Below are positions 36,801 to 46,358 of a stretch of 64,000 nucleotides of DNA, in pieces (within the stretch, counting starts at the first letter, position 1; each line of letters opens with the position of its first letter). This DNA is from Symbiodinium sp. CCMP2592 (Eukaryota > Sar > Dinophyceae > Suessiales > Symbiodiniaceae): the NCBI GenBank assembly GCA_905221615.1, contig CAJNDT010004035.1, positions 558,001-622,000 of the forward strand. The letters are read 5' to 3'. A program made the position numbers and the translations under genes. Below the pieces are notes generated by a model. That model was given only the letters and a program-made list of their open reading frames with translations, searched no databases and was not told where the DNA came from.

Positions 36801-39800
36801 GTTTTTGTATGGTTCTTTCGTGGTTTTGTAGGATTCTACAGGGTTTTAATAGGGTTCTATAGTTGTTTTCAAGGTTTTATAGGTTTCTATAGTCTGTTGT
36901 GCTTTATGGCGTTTACGCCCAGCAGATATAGAAGTCTGAAAAGTTCGTAATACTATTCCTGGGGGTTCCTGATTATGCTTATGATATCGTATACCTCCAA
37001 ACTCTCATGCATTTATGAGTGCAAATACATCAGACAAGCACCTGCCTTGAAAGGGTTCTGTAGGACTTCAGGGTTGTAGGGGGCTTCATATCGTTCAGTC
37101 AGTCTTAATATCAGGGCTTGTGTGAGCTCAGGCGATTTGGGATTTACGCTTCACAAAAACCCATGGGTTCGGAAGCTTTCCCCGTGCGCTAATGATCAAA
37201 TGCCCTTGCGAGTAAAGGGGAGCCCAACGCGGACAACTACCCAAATCCCTGAATGACCCATAATGTAACGGCAGCAGCAAGCTTGCAATGAATGTTGCAG
37301 CTGGAAGGTACGCACGGGCAAGGCAGACAGCCTCAGGCGCGGGTCTCGATTCAGGTGACAGAACTTACGTCCTTATTGGGTGGTAGAGGGTCAGATGACC
37401 ATACCTGCGCTGACAGTGGCAAATATTCGCGGTACTACGAGAGATACCATATGCCTTAACTAAGGGTTTTGCCAGTCTGTGGAAAGCCGGGTGAAAGAAG
37501 AGGAAGGAAGGATTTACGGTCAAGCGCGCCAGCCCTACTTGCTGAGTCCGCGACCCCCGATACAACCAGGAATCGCCTTCACATCACGGCGGTGACGCCT
37601 CCAGCAAGCCGACCGCGCCTGCCCCATCTCGCGTTTAAGTCTTGGCCTAGGTCACCCGGCCCTACATAGCGTTGTGAATTCGGGAGCGTAGTAGGGGTCA
37701 CTGGGACCTTCTTCAAGCACGCATTACACAAGCCTGCAGCAGTTGCGCTTTGGGGCTTCAAGGGGTAGTGCATGTCGGTAAACCGCAAGATGTGTTTTTC
37801 GGGGTCAGGGTATCTTGGGGATCTAAACCGCAGTTGGAGGAGAGTCTGGGGCTCTTGGGGTGCAGGATGTAGTGCACGAAAGGGCGGGGAGCCTCTGCGG
37901 GAACGTATTGCCGTGGGGAAGGGGGTCACTGATGATTCAGTCCTCTACAGTCGGCCGATGGTATAGGGCATAAGGTTTCAGTTGAGTGATTCCGGAGACA
38001 AGTTCACGACATCATCTTTCAGCGATCTGAAGCCCCAACCGAGATAGAACGTCAAGCCCCTAGACGTGCCTTGGCTTAAGTGGCCGACGATATTTCGTGT
38101 CAGGCAAGACGACGACAGCAAGGGTTTTCACGGAAGCAGCCCGAACAGCTCAGAATGTCAGACAAAAATCGTGACTGTGGCTTCGCTGTGCTGTTGTGTT
38201 GCCTTGCCGATCCACACGACAGCTTGCTTCGTGCATCATTCGTCATTGGATAGAAGCGTTGCAGGTTGCACATGAAATGGCCGAGTTTGACCCAGTTCCG
38301 GCTCAGTAGCGGCACCCGAGACTCTGCAGAACCCCGTGTTAGTAAACACGAACACCTAATCCCCAGAACCTCAGGGTACCCCTTAAGGGTACGCTATTAA
38401 GGGTACTAAGGGGTTCTATGCTAGGGTTCCCGTGAGGTTCCCTTGAAAGGTATCTTGAAGAACGCGTATCTGAGGCCCTGCATCCCAGTCTCCGTCCAGC
38501 AGAAGCGAGGCGGAGCTGCGCCGGAGCCTTTTGATCTTTACAGCGTTCTAATATGAGGAGAGTTGGTATTCAGCCCTCCTTGCCAGGAGGGTAGATAAGA
38601 TAGCAATCCTAAACCCCAAATGCCCTTAACTCCTAAGAATATGATTATCCTAACCCTTCTATGGTAAACTATAGGGTATCCTACCCTGAAACCATATTCC
38701 AACTTTCTGGAGTTCCCTTTAAACCCTAAAAGCCCAAAGGCTCTTGGATCGAAACCGCTGTGCAATGAGCTCTGTCCAAGGCCGGCGGCCGATGGTGAGG
38801 CTGCCGTCCAACCTCGGCTACCTAGGGCTTAGCGGGGTCTTAGTAGCTAAGGAGGTAATATTTTTTAGGCCTTGGGGTACTATAAGGGGTTCCTTTAAGG
38901 GTACTATATTGTACTATATGGGTTTAGGGGCAACCCTTAAAGCTTGGGGTTTATCTAATCCCACCATACTTGGAAAGGCTTACCTTTTTTGGTTGCGGTA
39001 CTCAGCCCCTACGGGTTTAGGGCTCAGCGTGTGGCAGCCTCAGCGAGGGTCCCGTCTTGCAACTTCCGAACGAGGATCGCTAGGTGTCTTCTCCGGGGGA
39101 GCAGGCTTTGCAATGCTTGAAGGTGCGGGGATTAAACCGTAAGCTTTGGAAACTGCCCCACTAGTTGAATAATATCTCTAATATCGTTGTACAAGGCTCT
39201 TCATAATCGTAGTAGATCTCTGGTTTCAGGCATAGTTCCCCAGGGAGGATTGGCGAAGATGCCCTTAGAGCCCCTTCTTACAACTAATACAAAGTACTCT
39301 TCCTTAGGATTCCTGAGAATATCCGCGATATGATATAACCCAAAAGCCCATTTCTACTCATCAAGGCCCCAATGGTACCTATCTTTGTAAAGTCGACTGC
39401 AAGTGCACGGGTTCGGGACGACTTCGAATTGGTTTATCAACGGTTCTCGGGAGGCCGAGCCGAAGCCAGAAATGAATCGTTGCAACAGTGCCGGTTCTTG
39501 TTAAAGAATTTAGGTTACACCATAATAAGGAAACCATAGTTACCAGTTACTCTAGATCCCACTATGCCAAGAGGCTTCAGGGTGCCTCCATGTATACGAC
39601 AGCATACACCAAAACCAAGTTCTGGGTACTCTCCACCAGAACCTTTGAACCCTCGCCCTTGTAAGAATCCCATAAAAGGAAGCTGAGTAGTTGAGTTTAT
39701 AAACTTTAAGCTTTTTGGGAGAGCGACACCCTGTTAAAACTGAAAGTTTAAACTTTATTGGGCTTATGAACTCGGCAACTAAGGAAGCCATAACCCCAAT

Positions 39801-42800
39801 TAGGGTCCTTTTTAGGGGGCTTATAACTCTACTTATTACCTACTTACTAAGTCCCATACCTCCCCTTCTTCTAGATCCCCTTATAATCCCCTTATAGATC
39901 CCTGAGACCCTTTTTGGAGCCCTTTAAGGATCCTTACTAAGTCCCAGACCGACCCTCCAAGTAAGCATTCAGCCCCCCGGGGATGTTTCGCGAATGACAG
40001 GCCCCTGAGCAGCTGGAAAGAGAACGCATGGAGGACCCTCGCCTGGGGTCTGGTGAACCACACCTACTAGGATCTCCAGTAGTACCCTTATTCCCTTTTT
40101 GTAGTCCTAGGTTCCTTATAAAGTTACCCAATACCAAAAAGAGAGGCCTTTGTATTCTTAGGTTACTGGGTATCCTAGCCTATACTATTTTAGGGTTTAG
40201 GGGTTTTATATGGGATGGAATGATGGAGGACCATACTTGTTCAGGGTTTAGGGTCTGTTTTTGGAGACCTGCTCCTGCAAAGGAACCCTTATGAAGTACA
40301 AGTTTGGTATTTTTTCTCCGGGTTACTTCAAATCCCAGTCCGCGCCTGCCGAGGGCCTTATCAGGTTTCTACAGCGCCTTATCAGCCTGTACAAACCTCC
40401 TCCAAAGCAGCTGCAGGAGCTGGGTGGTGCCGGCGTCTACTCCGTGGATTTGTGGAAGAGGACGATCTTGGAGGCTGGCATTCATAGGGTGCTTCATTAA
40501 TATAGGGGTTTATTATTTTCAGTACCAATACTACTCATGTGGGTTCCTTATTGTAGTTATAGTATAATGGGCCCCAAAACCTTATTCTAATCATTAAGGC
40601 CCGTATATTTATGATTCTACAAGGTGTGCTTCACAGGACTGTATATGGTTTTTTACAGTCTTGCTCACGATGGTTGTATTGAGACCTCCTTGTAAGCTTA
40701 TTGCAGGCTTTGAGGCGTTGAACTGGATTGATGGTATTCGGTTTGGAATTTTTTTACGGTGTGACGAGCCAGGGGTTCTGTGCCTTCGAAACTGTCTTTG
40801 AACGGGGTTACGGCTATAGGATCCTTAAGGGGGGGTGGTTCAAGGGGGGAGGGTATAAGGAATCCTTAGGGGGCTGTAAGGGAACCTTAGGGAGTACTAG
40901 GGAGAGTTAGGGATCACTGGGCTATATACCCCCCTTGGAGCCCCCTCCCTTAAGGATACTATAATACGGGGTGGCATTGGGATTTTGTCGTCCTCGAGGT
41001 CTGGTCTTCCGAGTTCAAGTACGATTTCAGAACGCAAAAGTAACAATTTCTGCGACTGCTTGAGCTTTGAAGCTGCTTGAGTAAAGTGCAGCACCGAGGT
41101 GCAGAGAGGTCATGAAGCCCTGCCAAAATTTCCTTAGTAGTAGAGCAGGTGACCTTTAACCTTCCTGGGTATATATATATATATATACATATGTATAATC
41201 CTGAGGCCTCTTAAGGTGGGAGGTTCATGGCATGTCCAAATACACATGTTTGTGGGGTTGATTCACCGTCAGTTCACTCATATGATTTGGTTTTGGATTC
41301 ACTTTGTTGCTGGGCCCCCATGAGCGATTCACATCAATTCGGGTAAGCATTCACCAGAGTTTTGTAGATTGCCATAGAATTCCTATATATATTCCCAAAG
41401 GTTAGGCTTCCCTTCCCCGTAGGCTGCTGGAGAACTGAAGCGTCGGTTCTTCCATACGTCCAACAGGATCCCAGCTGGAAGTACGACATGGTCCCTGAGA
41501 TCATGGATGGCCACAACATTGTTGACTTCGTCGATCCTGCTCAGCCGGCACGATTGAATCCAGAAAAGAGGGCTTTCTGTCAAACATGCATTTTTTATGA
41601 TCTTTTGTGTTTTGTATTATCAATACTCTTTCGACTAGTATCATAACCATTAACTCAGGTGGAGACCTACAGAGGTTGCTGGAGACATTTCTCGATCCGG
41701 ACTTCCGGCAGAGTGCACACTAGGTAGACAGGCAGTACATCCCACTTGCACCTGCCTGTCGCCGTCCCAGGCTGCACTTTTTTAATACACCAGAGCATAC
41801 ATCTAGATGCAGATATTGTTTAGTGAGAGCCTCTTCTCGGATCTTCCGGTGTTTACCTGGGCGTTTCTACACGAACTGGTAGCAGTGAACTGCATGCGAA
41901 GAACTGAAGCTGTTCGTCTGTTCATCAGGAGTTTTGCCTTGTCAAGTATTGCTACGCGTTTTGATTCTCGATGCCAGCGCGCCGAGGTTTTCCGGTGGTG
42001 AGAGCAGCAGCTGCAGTAGTGGTGGCAGTTGTCGTGGTAGTGGCAGCAGCAGCAGCAGCGGCAGCGACAGCTGTGGTAGCAGTGCTATGTATTCCTGCGT
42101 CTCGGCTTGTTCATTCATTGCATTTTCGGCATTGGCAGGACATCGACAAGAAGCTGCAGGAGCTTGAGCGCGAAGAGGACATTCGTGGTGCAAGCATGCA
42201 CTGCTCATGAAAGCAGCAGCAAATGCTGGCCACCGCGGCCGTACATCAAACTCACGGAGAACGCACGTTCCTATCAGCCATCACCATCGTCATAATTGCA
42301 GTCCTGGGCATGTTCTGCACTTTCATCGTCAGCGCTTTTACAGTCATCATAAGTCATGGTTGCAGCCGTCATGCACTCCTTGTTGCCGGAGACCTCGCCG
42401 CTCCCTGCTTCCCATTATCTGCACCATGCACAGTATTGGTTTGCTGCAAAGTTACTGCTGCAGTGCAGCTTTGTTGGCATCATCACTTTGAGTATGCACC
42501 GTGCAACTCGTTCGGCTCTTCAACCCATGGACCACGCGCTGCCAATTTGTCGTGTTAGAGGAATGGTAGAGCCAGCTCTTCGAAACCGCCCTAAACCCAA
42601 TTTCTGCCGCAAGTCATCGGCTGTGCGACTTGGCGACACATGCGAGGCGCTGCTGATGGCTGAGTCGAGCCTGGCCAACGACGATCAGGCTGGGGCCGGG
42701 ATTGCCGGGAATAGGAGAATTCCCACATCACCATGGAGATTTGCTGAGTTCCGCAAAGTCCTTTGAGAATAAAGGAGAGGACGAGTAGGTTCGTAGATGG

Positions 42801-44657
42801 AGGCTACACACTCCGAAAGGCCGGTAGCTGCGGCCGTTCGAAACCGCCGAACGGCTATCACACCGCGACACAGGTCATTGGCGAGTACCAGAAAGTTCAG
42901 AATGTGCTCGACGAAGTCCACAGCAGGACGGGCTTCACCAGGGCATATGCTGTTTCCTTGTTGGACATGGGGAAGGATTGCTTTACTGATGTTCCTGATT
43001 TCCGGATCTTACATTTGTATTGCTACAAGCAGTATGTGCTAGAGTCAGAGTCTGCACATGATCAGACTGCTTCTTTGTTTACACGTCCTGCGCAGTCCTA
43101 CCACTCCAAATCTGTTCGCTTCTATTCTAGTAATACCGTTCCTTCCGTTCTTGGTTTTTATCCTCCATAGCTGGGTTTCTGACATCTTCGGTTCTGACGA
43201 ACCAGACTTCCAAGCTGCAGGTGTTCTTTCAACAGGAACATCCTCAACCACCCTAAGCATTAATCCATTTCAGGTTTAAGCTTAGAGTTTGGGGCTTTGG
43301 TCGTAGGGTTTAGGCCAGTCCGTAACAGTGGATGGGCCCATCGGATTGCAGTGATCGAAAGCCTATTGTAGCATTCTAACCGGTCCGTAGCCGACACGCA
43401 GGGAACACAAGTCGGATAACATGGGGTCTTCGAGTATATTATCGTATAGCTATTACAGTAAGGAACCTGAAGGTATAGATGCAGTGAGCCAAACACCCCT
43501 TAACATCCTGAGGCCCAAGAGCTACCGTAAATCTGACCCGTCAAAGCAGCAAAGCAGTACATCTGCATGTGCGCGCGACAAGAAAGCCAGGATGCGACAG
43601 AAACGCATCGAGAGGAAGCTGAACAAGTCCAAGCAGATGCCTCACCGGGGGGGGGGGGCTGCGGTAGTGCCTTTAATGTACAAGCCTCAACAATTACCAG
43701 AACTGTTCCTTTGGGTTCTTCTTGTAGTCTGAACCTTGCTGTGATTTGTAAGGCTCCTCGATAATAAGGACGGGTGAGGCCTTTGAGACACAAGGTCGCA
43801 GATCTTGTAACTTAGGTTTCACTCTGGGTCTGGTAAGGATTATATAGGTGAGGTTTTCGCAAGGGTTTGTACAGGGTTGGCTCAGTGCCTTTGTAGGTTT
43901 CTATAAGTTAGTCTGTAAAACGGTTGTTGCTTTAGGGCTCGGATGGTTGGCGCTTGGGGTTTGGGGATTGTTGACCTCTACTTGGTATGATGGACAAACG
44001 ACGGAAAGAGACAGTGCAAGCAGTGGTGCTATCATTAGCCAAAAACCGAACTGAAGGCAAACCCAAACCCAAAACCCTAAGGCCCAAGTGACAATCGAAG
44101 TAGTTGCAGCATGTCGACGAGGAACGGCCTGCCAACCATGAGAAAAGGCCGCAAGAAGGTGGAAGAGGCCAGCAGCGAAACGTGCACCCTGTCCCCTCGG
44201 ATATGATAGCCGCAGCTCCTTCCGTAGACCCATAGATGCCATAGATGCCGTACCATTAAGATGTCCACTATAACCCCAGCACGGATCCCACAGGGAAATT
44301 CCTCGAAACAGGTGTGCCCTCGATTCTCAGGTCGGTTACGGGCCCTTTGATTCCGGGTTTGTGGATGTGGGGTATTAAGTTTGTCGATTTGGGTTTTGGT
44401 TTTGGGTTCTGGGCTCTAGGGTTGGAGTATCCTTAAACCCCTAAACACCCAAACCCCTCAATCCCAACTTCTAGGTTCGCCAGCACTACCTTTTGCCCTT
44501 TTTTGGGTGGGGTCTCTGATTAAGAATTAGATACTCGGAAAAAATTGTCCATACATGGCTGGCTACTGGGGAGCCTAGCCCCAAATGCTCTCTGTGCACC
44601 CTCGCCGCTCTGGAGGTGGAAGAGAAGCTCACCGAGATCGGCCTCGATGCCTCCAAG
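23774..44657 (+). CDS. NOG1: NOG1 nucleolar GTP-binding protein (GTPBP4 homolog), at least 24 exons
   Basis: NOG1 is an essential Obg-related GTPase that sits on pre-60S ribosomal particles in the nucleolus and leaves in the cytoplasm. The exons, in order on the + strand, give the family from its start ([19 protein letters not shown]) through the G domain ([25 protein letters not shown] split over two exons) to the C-terminal [21 protein letters not shown] and [11 protein letters not shown] blocks. Exons 1-19 follow without a phase break. Among the first 16 introns, 13 start GC, two GT and one GA; every downstream exon begins with G after AG. Two phase gaps (after 36528 and 38509) show missing exons. 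The C-terminal basic tail was not found. I see no sign of pseudogene decay in the G domain. Confidence 0.9.
24730..24826. mobile_element. Family D inverted-repeat element in NOG1 intron 2
   Basis: CATACCTTTGGTTAGTAGGG mirrored by CCCTACTAACCAACGGTAAG. The interior is in the opposite order to 22307-22398. Confidence 0.75.
25613..25752. mobile_element. Family B inverted-repeat element in NOG1 intron 3
   Basis: TACTTGGAGAGTCGGGGGAC mirrored by GTCCCCCGACCCTCCAAGTA. It fills nearly half of the 304-base intron. Confidence 0.8.
26840..26909. mobile_element. Family A element, left end lost
   Basis: GGTCCTTATAATAAGGATCC core and TTTTCGGAAACTCCCAT right end, in NOG1 intron 6. Confidence 0.65.
27358..27472. 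repeat. GA-rich simple repeat
   Basis: GAGA/GAAAGA tract inside NOG1 intron 7. The minus strand gives a spurious serine/leucine-rich frame. Confidence 0.75.
27669..27797. mobile_element. Family B-prime inverted-repeat element
   Basis: AAGGAGGATCACGGGACT at the left; AAGTCCCATGGTCCTTTAAG at the right, in NOG1 intron 7. Confidence 0.55.
28503..28616. mobile_element. Family G inverted-repeat element
   Basis: GCAGGGGCCGAAATAATTAC against CTGATTATCAAGGCCCCTAT, in NOG1 intron 8. Confidence 0.65.
28904..32208 (+). CDS. NOG1: NOG1 exons 9-16 (GTPase domain)
   Basis: Exons: 28904-28996 ([20 protein letters not shown]), 29052-29118 (G1 P-loop [10 protein letters not shown], then VDVQP), 29179-29242 (G2 region [20 protein letters not shown]), 29726-29764 (G3, [13 protein letters not shown]), 30302-30355 ([16 protein letters not shown]), 30751-30807 ([19 protein letters not shown]), 30975-31039 ([20 protein letters not shown] plus the start of G4) and 32172-32208 (end of G4 NKTD, then [10 protein letters not shown]). 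The conserved Lys of GxxxxGKS, Asp of DTPG and Asn-Lys-x-Asp are all present, so an active GTPase is predicted. Introns of 55 and 60 bases flank the P-loop exon. Confidence 0.92.
30585..30681. mobile_element. Family G element, diverged
   Basis: The right end ATTCTCAATGTTATGGCGGCCCCTATATT (arm ends only) and a left end CATAGTTTCCAATGTTATT keep the family layout. It lies 70 bases before NOG1 exon 14. Confidence 0.4.
31822..31921. mobile_element. Family A inverted-repeat element
   Basis: GAGTTTCCGAAATTTAGGGG mirrored by CGTATTTTCGGAAGCTCCC, with the GGTCCTTATAATAAGGATCC core, in NOG1 intron 15. Confidence 0.75.
32104..32142. repeat. ATATGGTATG microsatellite
   Basis: Repeats of TATGATATGGTATGATATGA, 40 bases before NOG1 exon 16. 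Confidence 0.6.
32875..44657 (+). CDS. NOG1: NOG1 C-terminal exons (17 onward)
   Basis: Exons: 32875-32904 ([10 protein letters not shown]), 35223-35282 ([20 protein letters not shown]), 36490-36528 ([12 protein letters not shown]), 37570-37614 ([14 protein letters not shown]), 38475-38509 ([11 protein letters not shown]), 40411-40473 ([20 protein letters not shown]), 41467-41538 ([20 protein letters not shown]), 42139 to about 42185 ([14 protein letters not shown]), about 43558-43657 ([20 protein letters not shown]) and 44616-44657 ([14 protein letters not shown]). Each matches the NOG1 order after the G domain. Less certain: 42647-42687 ([11 protein letters not shown]) and 44110-44158. The exon at 43.6 kb ends in a run of twelve G. 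An exon for the Lys/Glu stretch before GGAGVY is still missing. Confidence 0.8.
34333..34515. mobile_element. Family A element with a duplicated right half
   Basis: A left end TTGGAGTTTCCGAAAATAGG is followed by two right halves (GGACCCACAAATAAGGTACC and GGAACCCAAAATAAGGTACC). Only the second closes with TTTTCGGAAACTCCCA. Confidence 0.65.
34842..34931. mobile_element. Family D inverted-repeat element
   Basis: TGCTTTTGGTTAGTAGGGAA mirrored by TTCCCTACTAACCAAAGGTA. A broken left half of the same family is at 34661-34704, and a third remnant at 34735-34755. Confidence 0.75.
35298..35507. mobile_element. Family A element split by a nested element
   Basis: Left part TTGGAGTCTTCGAAAATTAG to GGTACTATATTA; right part GGGCCCCCTATTTTTTTGG to AAACTCCCA. 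The 35378-35474 insertion interrupts it. Confidence 0.7.
35378..35474. mobile_element. Nested inverted-repeat element (family I), apparent TTA target duplication
   Basis: CTTAGTAGC at the left and GCAACTAAG at the right, with inner arms TTTTACACTTTTTGG and AAAAGTGTAAACTTT. The host's TATATTA and the following TTAGGG suggest a TTA target duplication. A diverged copy lies at 39681-39783. Confidence 0.65.
35574..35687. mobile_element. Family B-prime inverted-repeat element
   Basis: TAAGGATCATGGGACTTAGT against CTAAGTCCACCGATCCTCCA. Confidence 0.6.
36038..36138. mobile_element. Family E inverted-repeat element
   Basis: CGGCTGATGATCTAAATCCT mirrored by AGGATTTTGATCATCAACC. Confidence 0.75.
36293..36392. 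mobile_element. Family E inverted-repeat element, second local copy
   Basis: GTTGATGATATAAATCCTGC mirrored by GCAGGATATATATCAT. A right-end remnant (CAGGATTTACATCATCAACC, from 36441) lies just before NOG1 exon 19. Confidence 0.75.
36515..36738. repeat. Long palindrome flanked by a copied exon end
   Basis: The arms 36584-36641 and about 36656-36712 are near-perfect inverted copies (ATATAATGGGTATATA...; TATATACCCATTATAT) around a TAATAAGGACCCCT spacer. On both sides lies a 25-base direct repeat, GAGTGGAGCAGA(A/C)GGCC then GGAAAAA: once as the end and donor of NOG1 exon 19 (from 36515) and again from 36714. Confidence 0.75.
39681..39783. mobile_element. Family I inverted-repeat element, diverged
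   Basis: TGAGTAGTTGAGTTTATAAA and TTATGAACTCGGCAACTAAG ends. The middle AAGCTTTTTGGGAGAGCG matches the nested copy at 35378-35474. Confidence 0.55.
40500..40610. mobile_element. Family G inverted-repeat element
   Basis: ATAGGGGTTTATTATTTTCA against TTCTAATCATTAAGGCCC. It begins 27 bases after the donor of the NOG1 GGAGVYSV exon. Confidence 0.55.
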
Positions 44658-45117
44658 GCCCTCGCATGTCTACAAGATAGGATCTAGGGGTTTTAGGGTT
44701 TCAGAGACTTTTTGGTTGGAGGTTTTGTATAGGGGTTTCAGGGTTTCAGAGACGTTTTGGTTTGAGGTTTTCTAGAGTTGAGAGGGCTTTAGGGTTTAGG
44801 GTTCAGGAGTTTAGGGTTTTAGAGTTCAGGGCGTTTAGGGTTTAAGCTTCTTAAAAATAAGTTCTTGCTAAGGAGCTGAAGTTATTACCGGTATGAGGGC
44901 ACTATATCATTCAGTTTTGACCCTATTACGGGAACCCTTTCTAAGTTCCTTAGCAGGATCCCAGACAATGATTTAGGCTTTACGGGCTTTGGAATTTACG
45001 GTTTCGGGGTCAAATTGTATGGGGTTCAGGGGTTGAGCTTTCTGGGTTGGGTCTTACGAATGTTGTACCTCTGTATTTACGTACGTGTACCTTCATGTAA
45101 AGATATAGCTAAACCGC

Positions 45118-45385
<268 letters not shown>

Positions 45386-45418
45386 CAACCCTGTATCCAA
45401 GGGCCTTCTCCTCACGCT

Positions 45419-45430
45419 CTGCAGCCATTT
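45419..45430 (+). promoter_or_regulatory. Spliced-leader-like acceptor motif 1 (CTGCAGCCATTT)
   Basis: It follows a pyrimidine-rich stretch and matches CCGTAGCCATTT of the dinoflagellate spliced leader at 10 of 12 positions. No clear start codon frame follows within 100 bases. Confidence 0.45.
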
Positions 45431-45489
45431 CCTATTTACGATGTACATATAACTGAACTTGAGTGCAGATTACACAGCAGGGGGTGGCA

Positions 45490-46358
45490 GCAGGGTCCAG
45501 AGTCTGCCACCAACGAAGACACTCTGGATACCCTGGTGAAGCACGGTCTGATCAACCGTGTGTACCTGCCGTTTGTGACATCGTATATCATCTTTGCTGT
45601 ACATTGGTTTCACTTGGCTATTATTATTCTGGTTGCGCTTCTCTGGATATGGCATGGGGCTAAGCCGAGAACCCCGACCAGTCGTTCTCCTGCAGCTATG
45701 GTATCACTTCAGAAACAGTCAGTGCTTGAGTTCATGTCGTCTGGTATGCGCTGGTTTCTGGATGGCTTGGGGCTAAGCCGAGAACCCCGTTTAGCACGTA
45801 CACTTGCAAGCATTGTTCAGTGCCAATGTCCACCTCTTCAGCCCTTGCCGTGTCCTCCGGTGCGTTGGGGTTCAGGCTGGCGTTGTGGTTTAGTTAGGCA
45901 GGTTGAGGTGTCAGCCACAGACTTTCTGCACTTCCTCTTTGCAGTTGCTGTCCATGAAGCTACCTGTCCGAAGTCTCTGATGTGTGGTCACTTGAGACCT
46001 GGACATCAGATGGTCCGTCGCATACCGAAACCTTCCTTAGCATTCAGTGTGTAGTCCTCCGGGACGGTGGTGTACGCCTCGGTGCTGCACTCAGATCCTC
46101 CAAGTTCGGAGGCGCCAAATTCAGTGTCAGCGCTCAGACCAGTTCAATGGAGAGAACAGTGAAGCCACACGGCCTACCCGCCTCTCATGGCACCCACAAA
46201 TTCGGCTCCATGCCTACCAACACGCGATTGCAGCTCAAGCAGCTTCAAGCACTCATACCCAAGGACTCAGGCAGGATACGTTTTGACCGTAACGTTCTAG
46301 CGACTTTTCCCTGTAGTAGTTGTTGTTGTAGGCTGTGCATTGCTTGTCTGCATTCGCC
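45490..46358 (+). other. Array leader region, coding status unclear
   Basis: A block after GCAG at 45490 (ATNEDTLDTLVKHGLIN, then CC|GTGTGT) looks like an exon but has no family match. From 45549 on, the sequence is repeated at 59689. Open frames 45536-46054 and 45982-46533 are not conserved as protein: copy 2 lacks 19 bases (45933-45951) and one shifts frame. GGGGCTAAGCCGAGAACCCC occurs twice (45657, 45769). CCCTGTAG at 46309 may be a decayed acceptor for the next cistron. Confidence 0.4.

Noticed and set aside
2349..40610. CRISPR arrays or tRNA/rRNA genes among the short repeats
   Set aside because: Repeats are palindromic, dispersed and not regularly spaced; no tRNA cloverleaf or rRNA core was seen.
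45536..46054. 172-codon open frame with a hydrophobic start (FHLAIIILVALLWIW)
   Set aside because: The second copy carries a 19-base deletion that breaks it, and no family is recognised.
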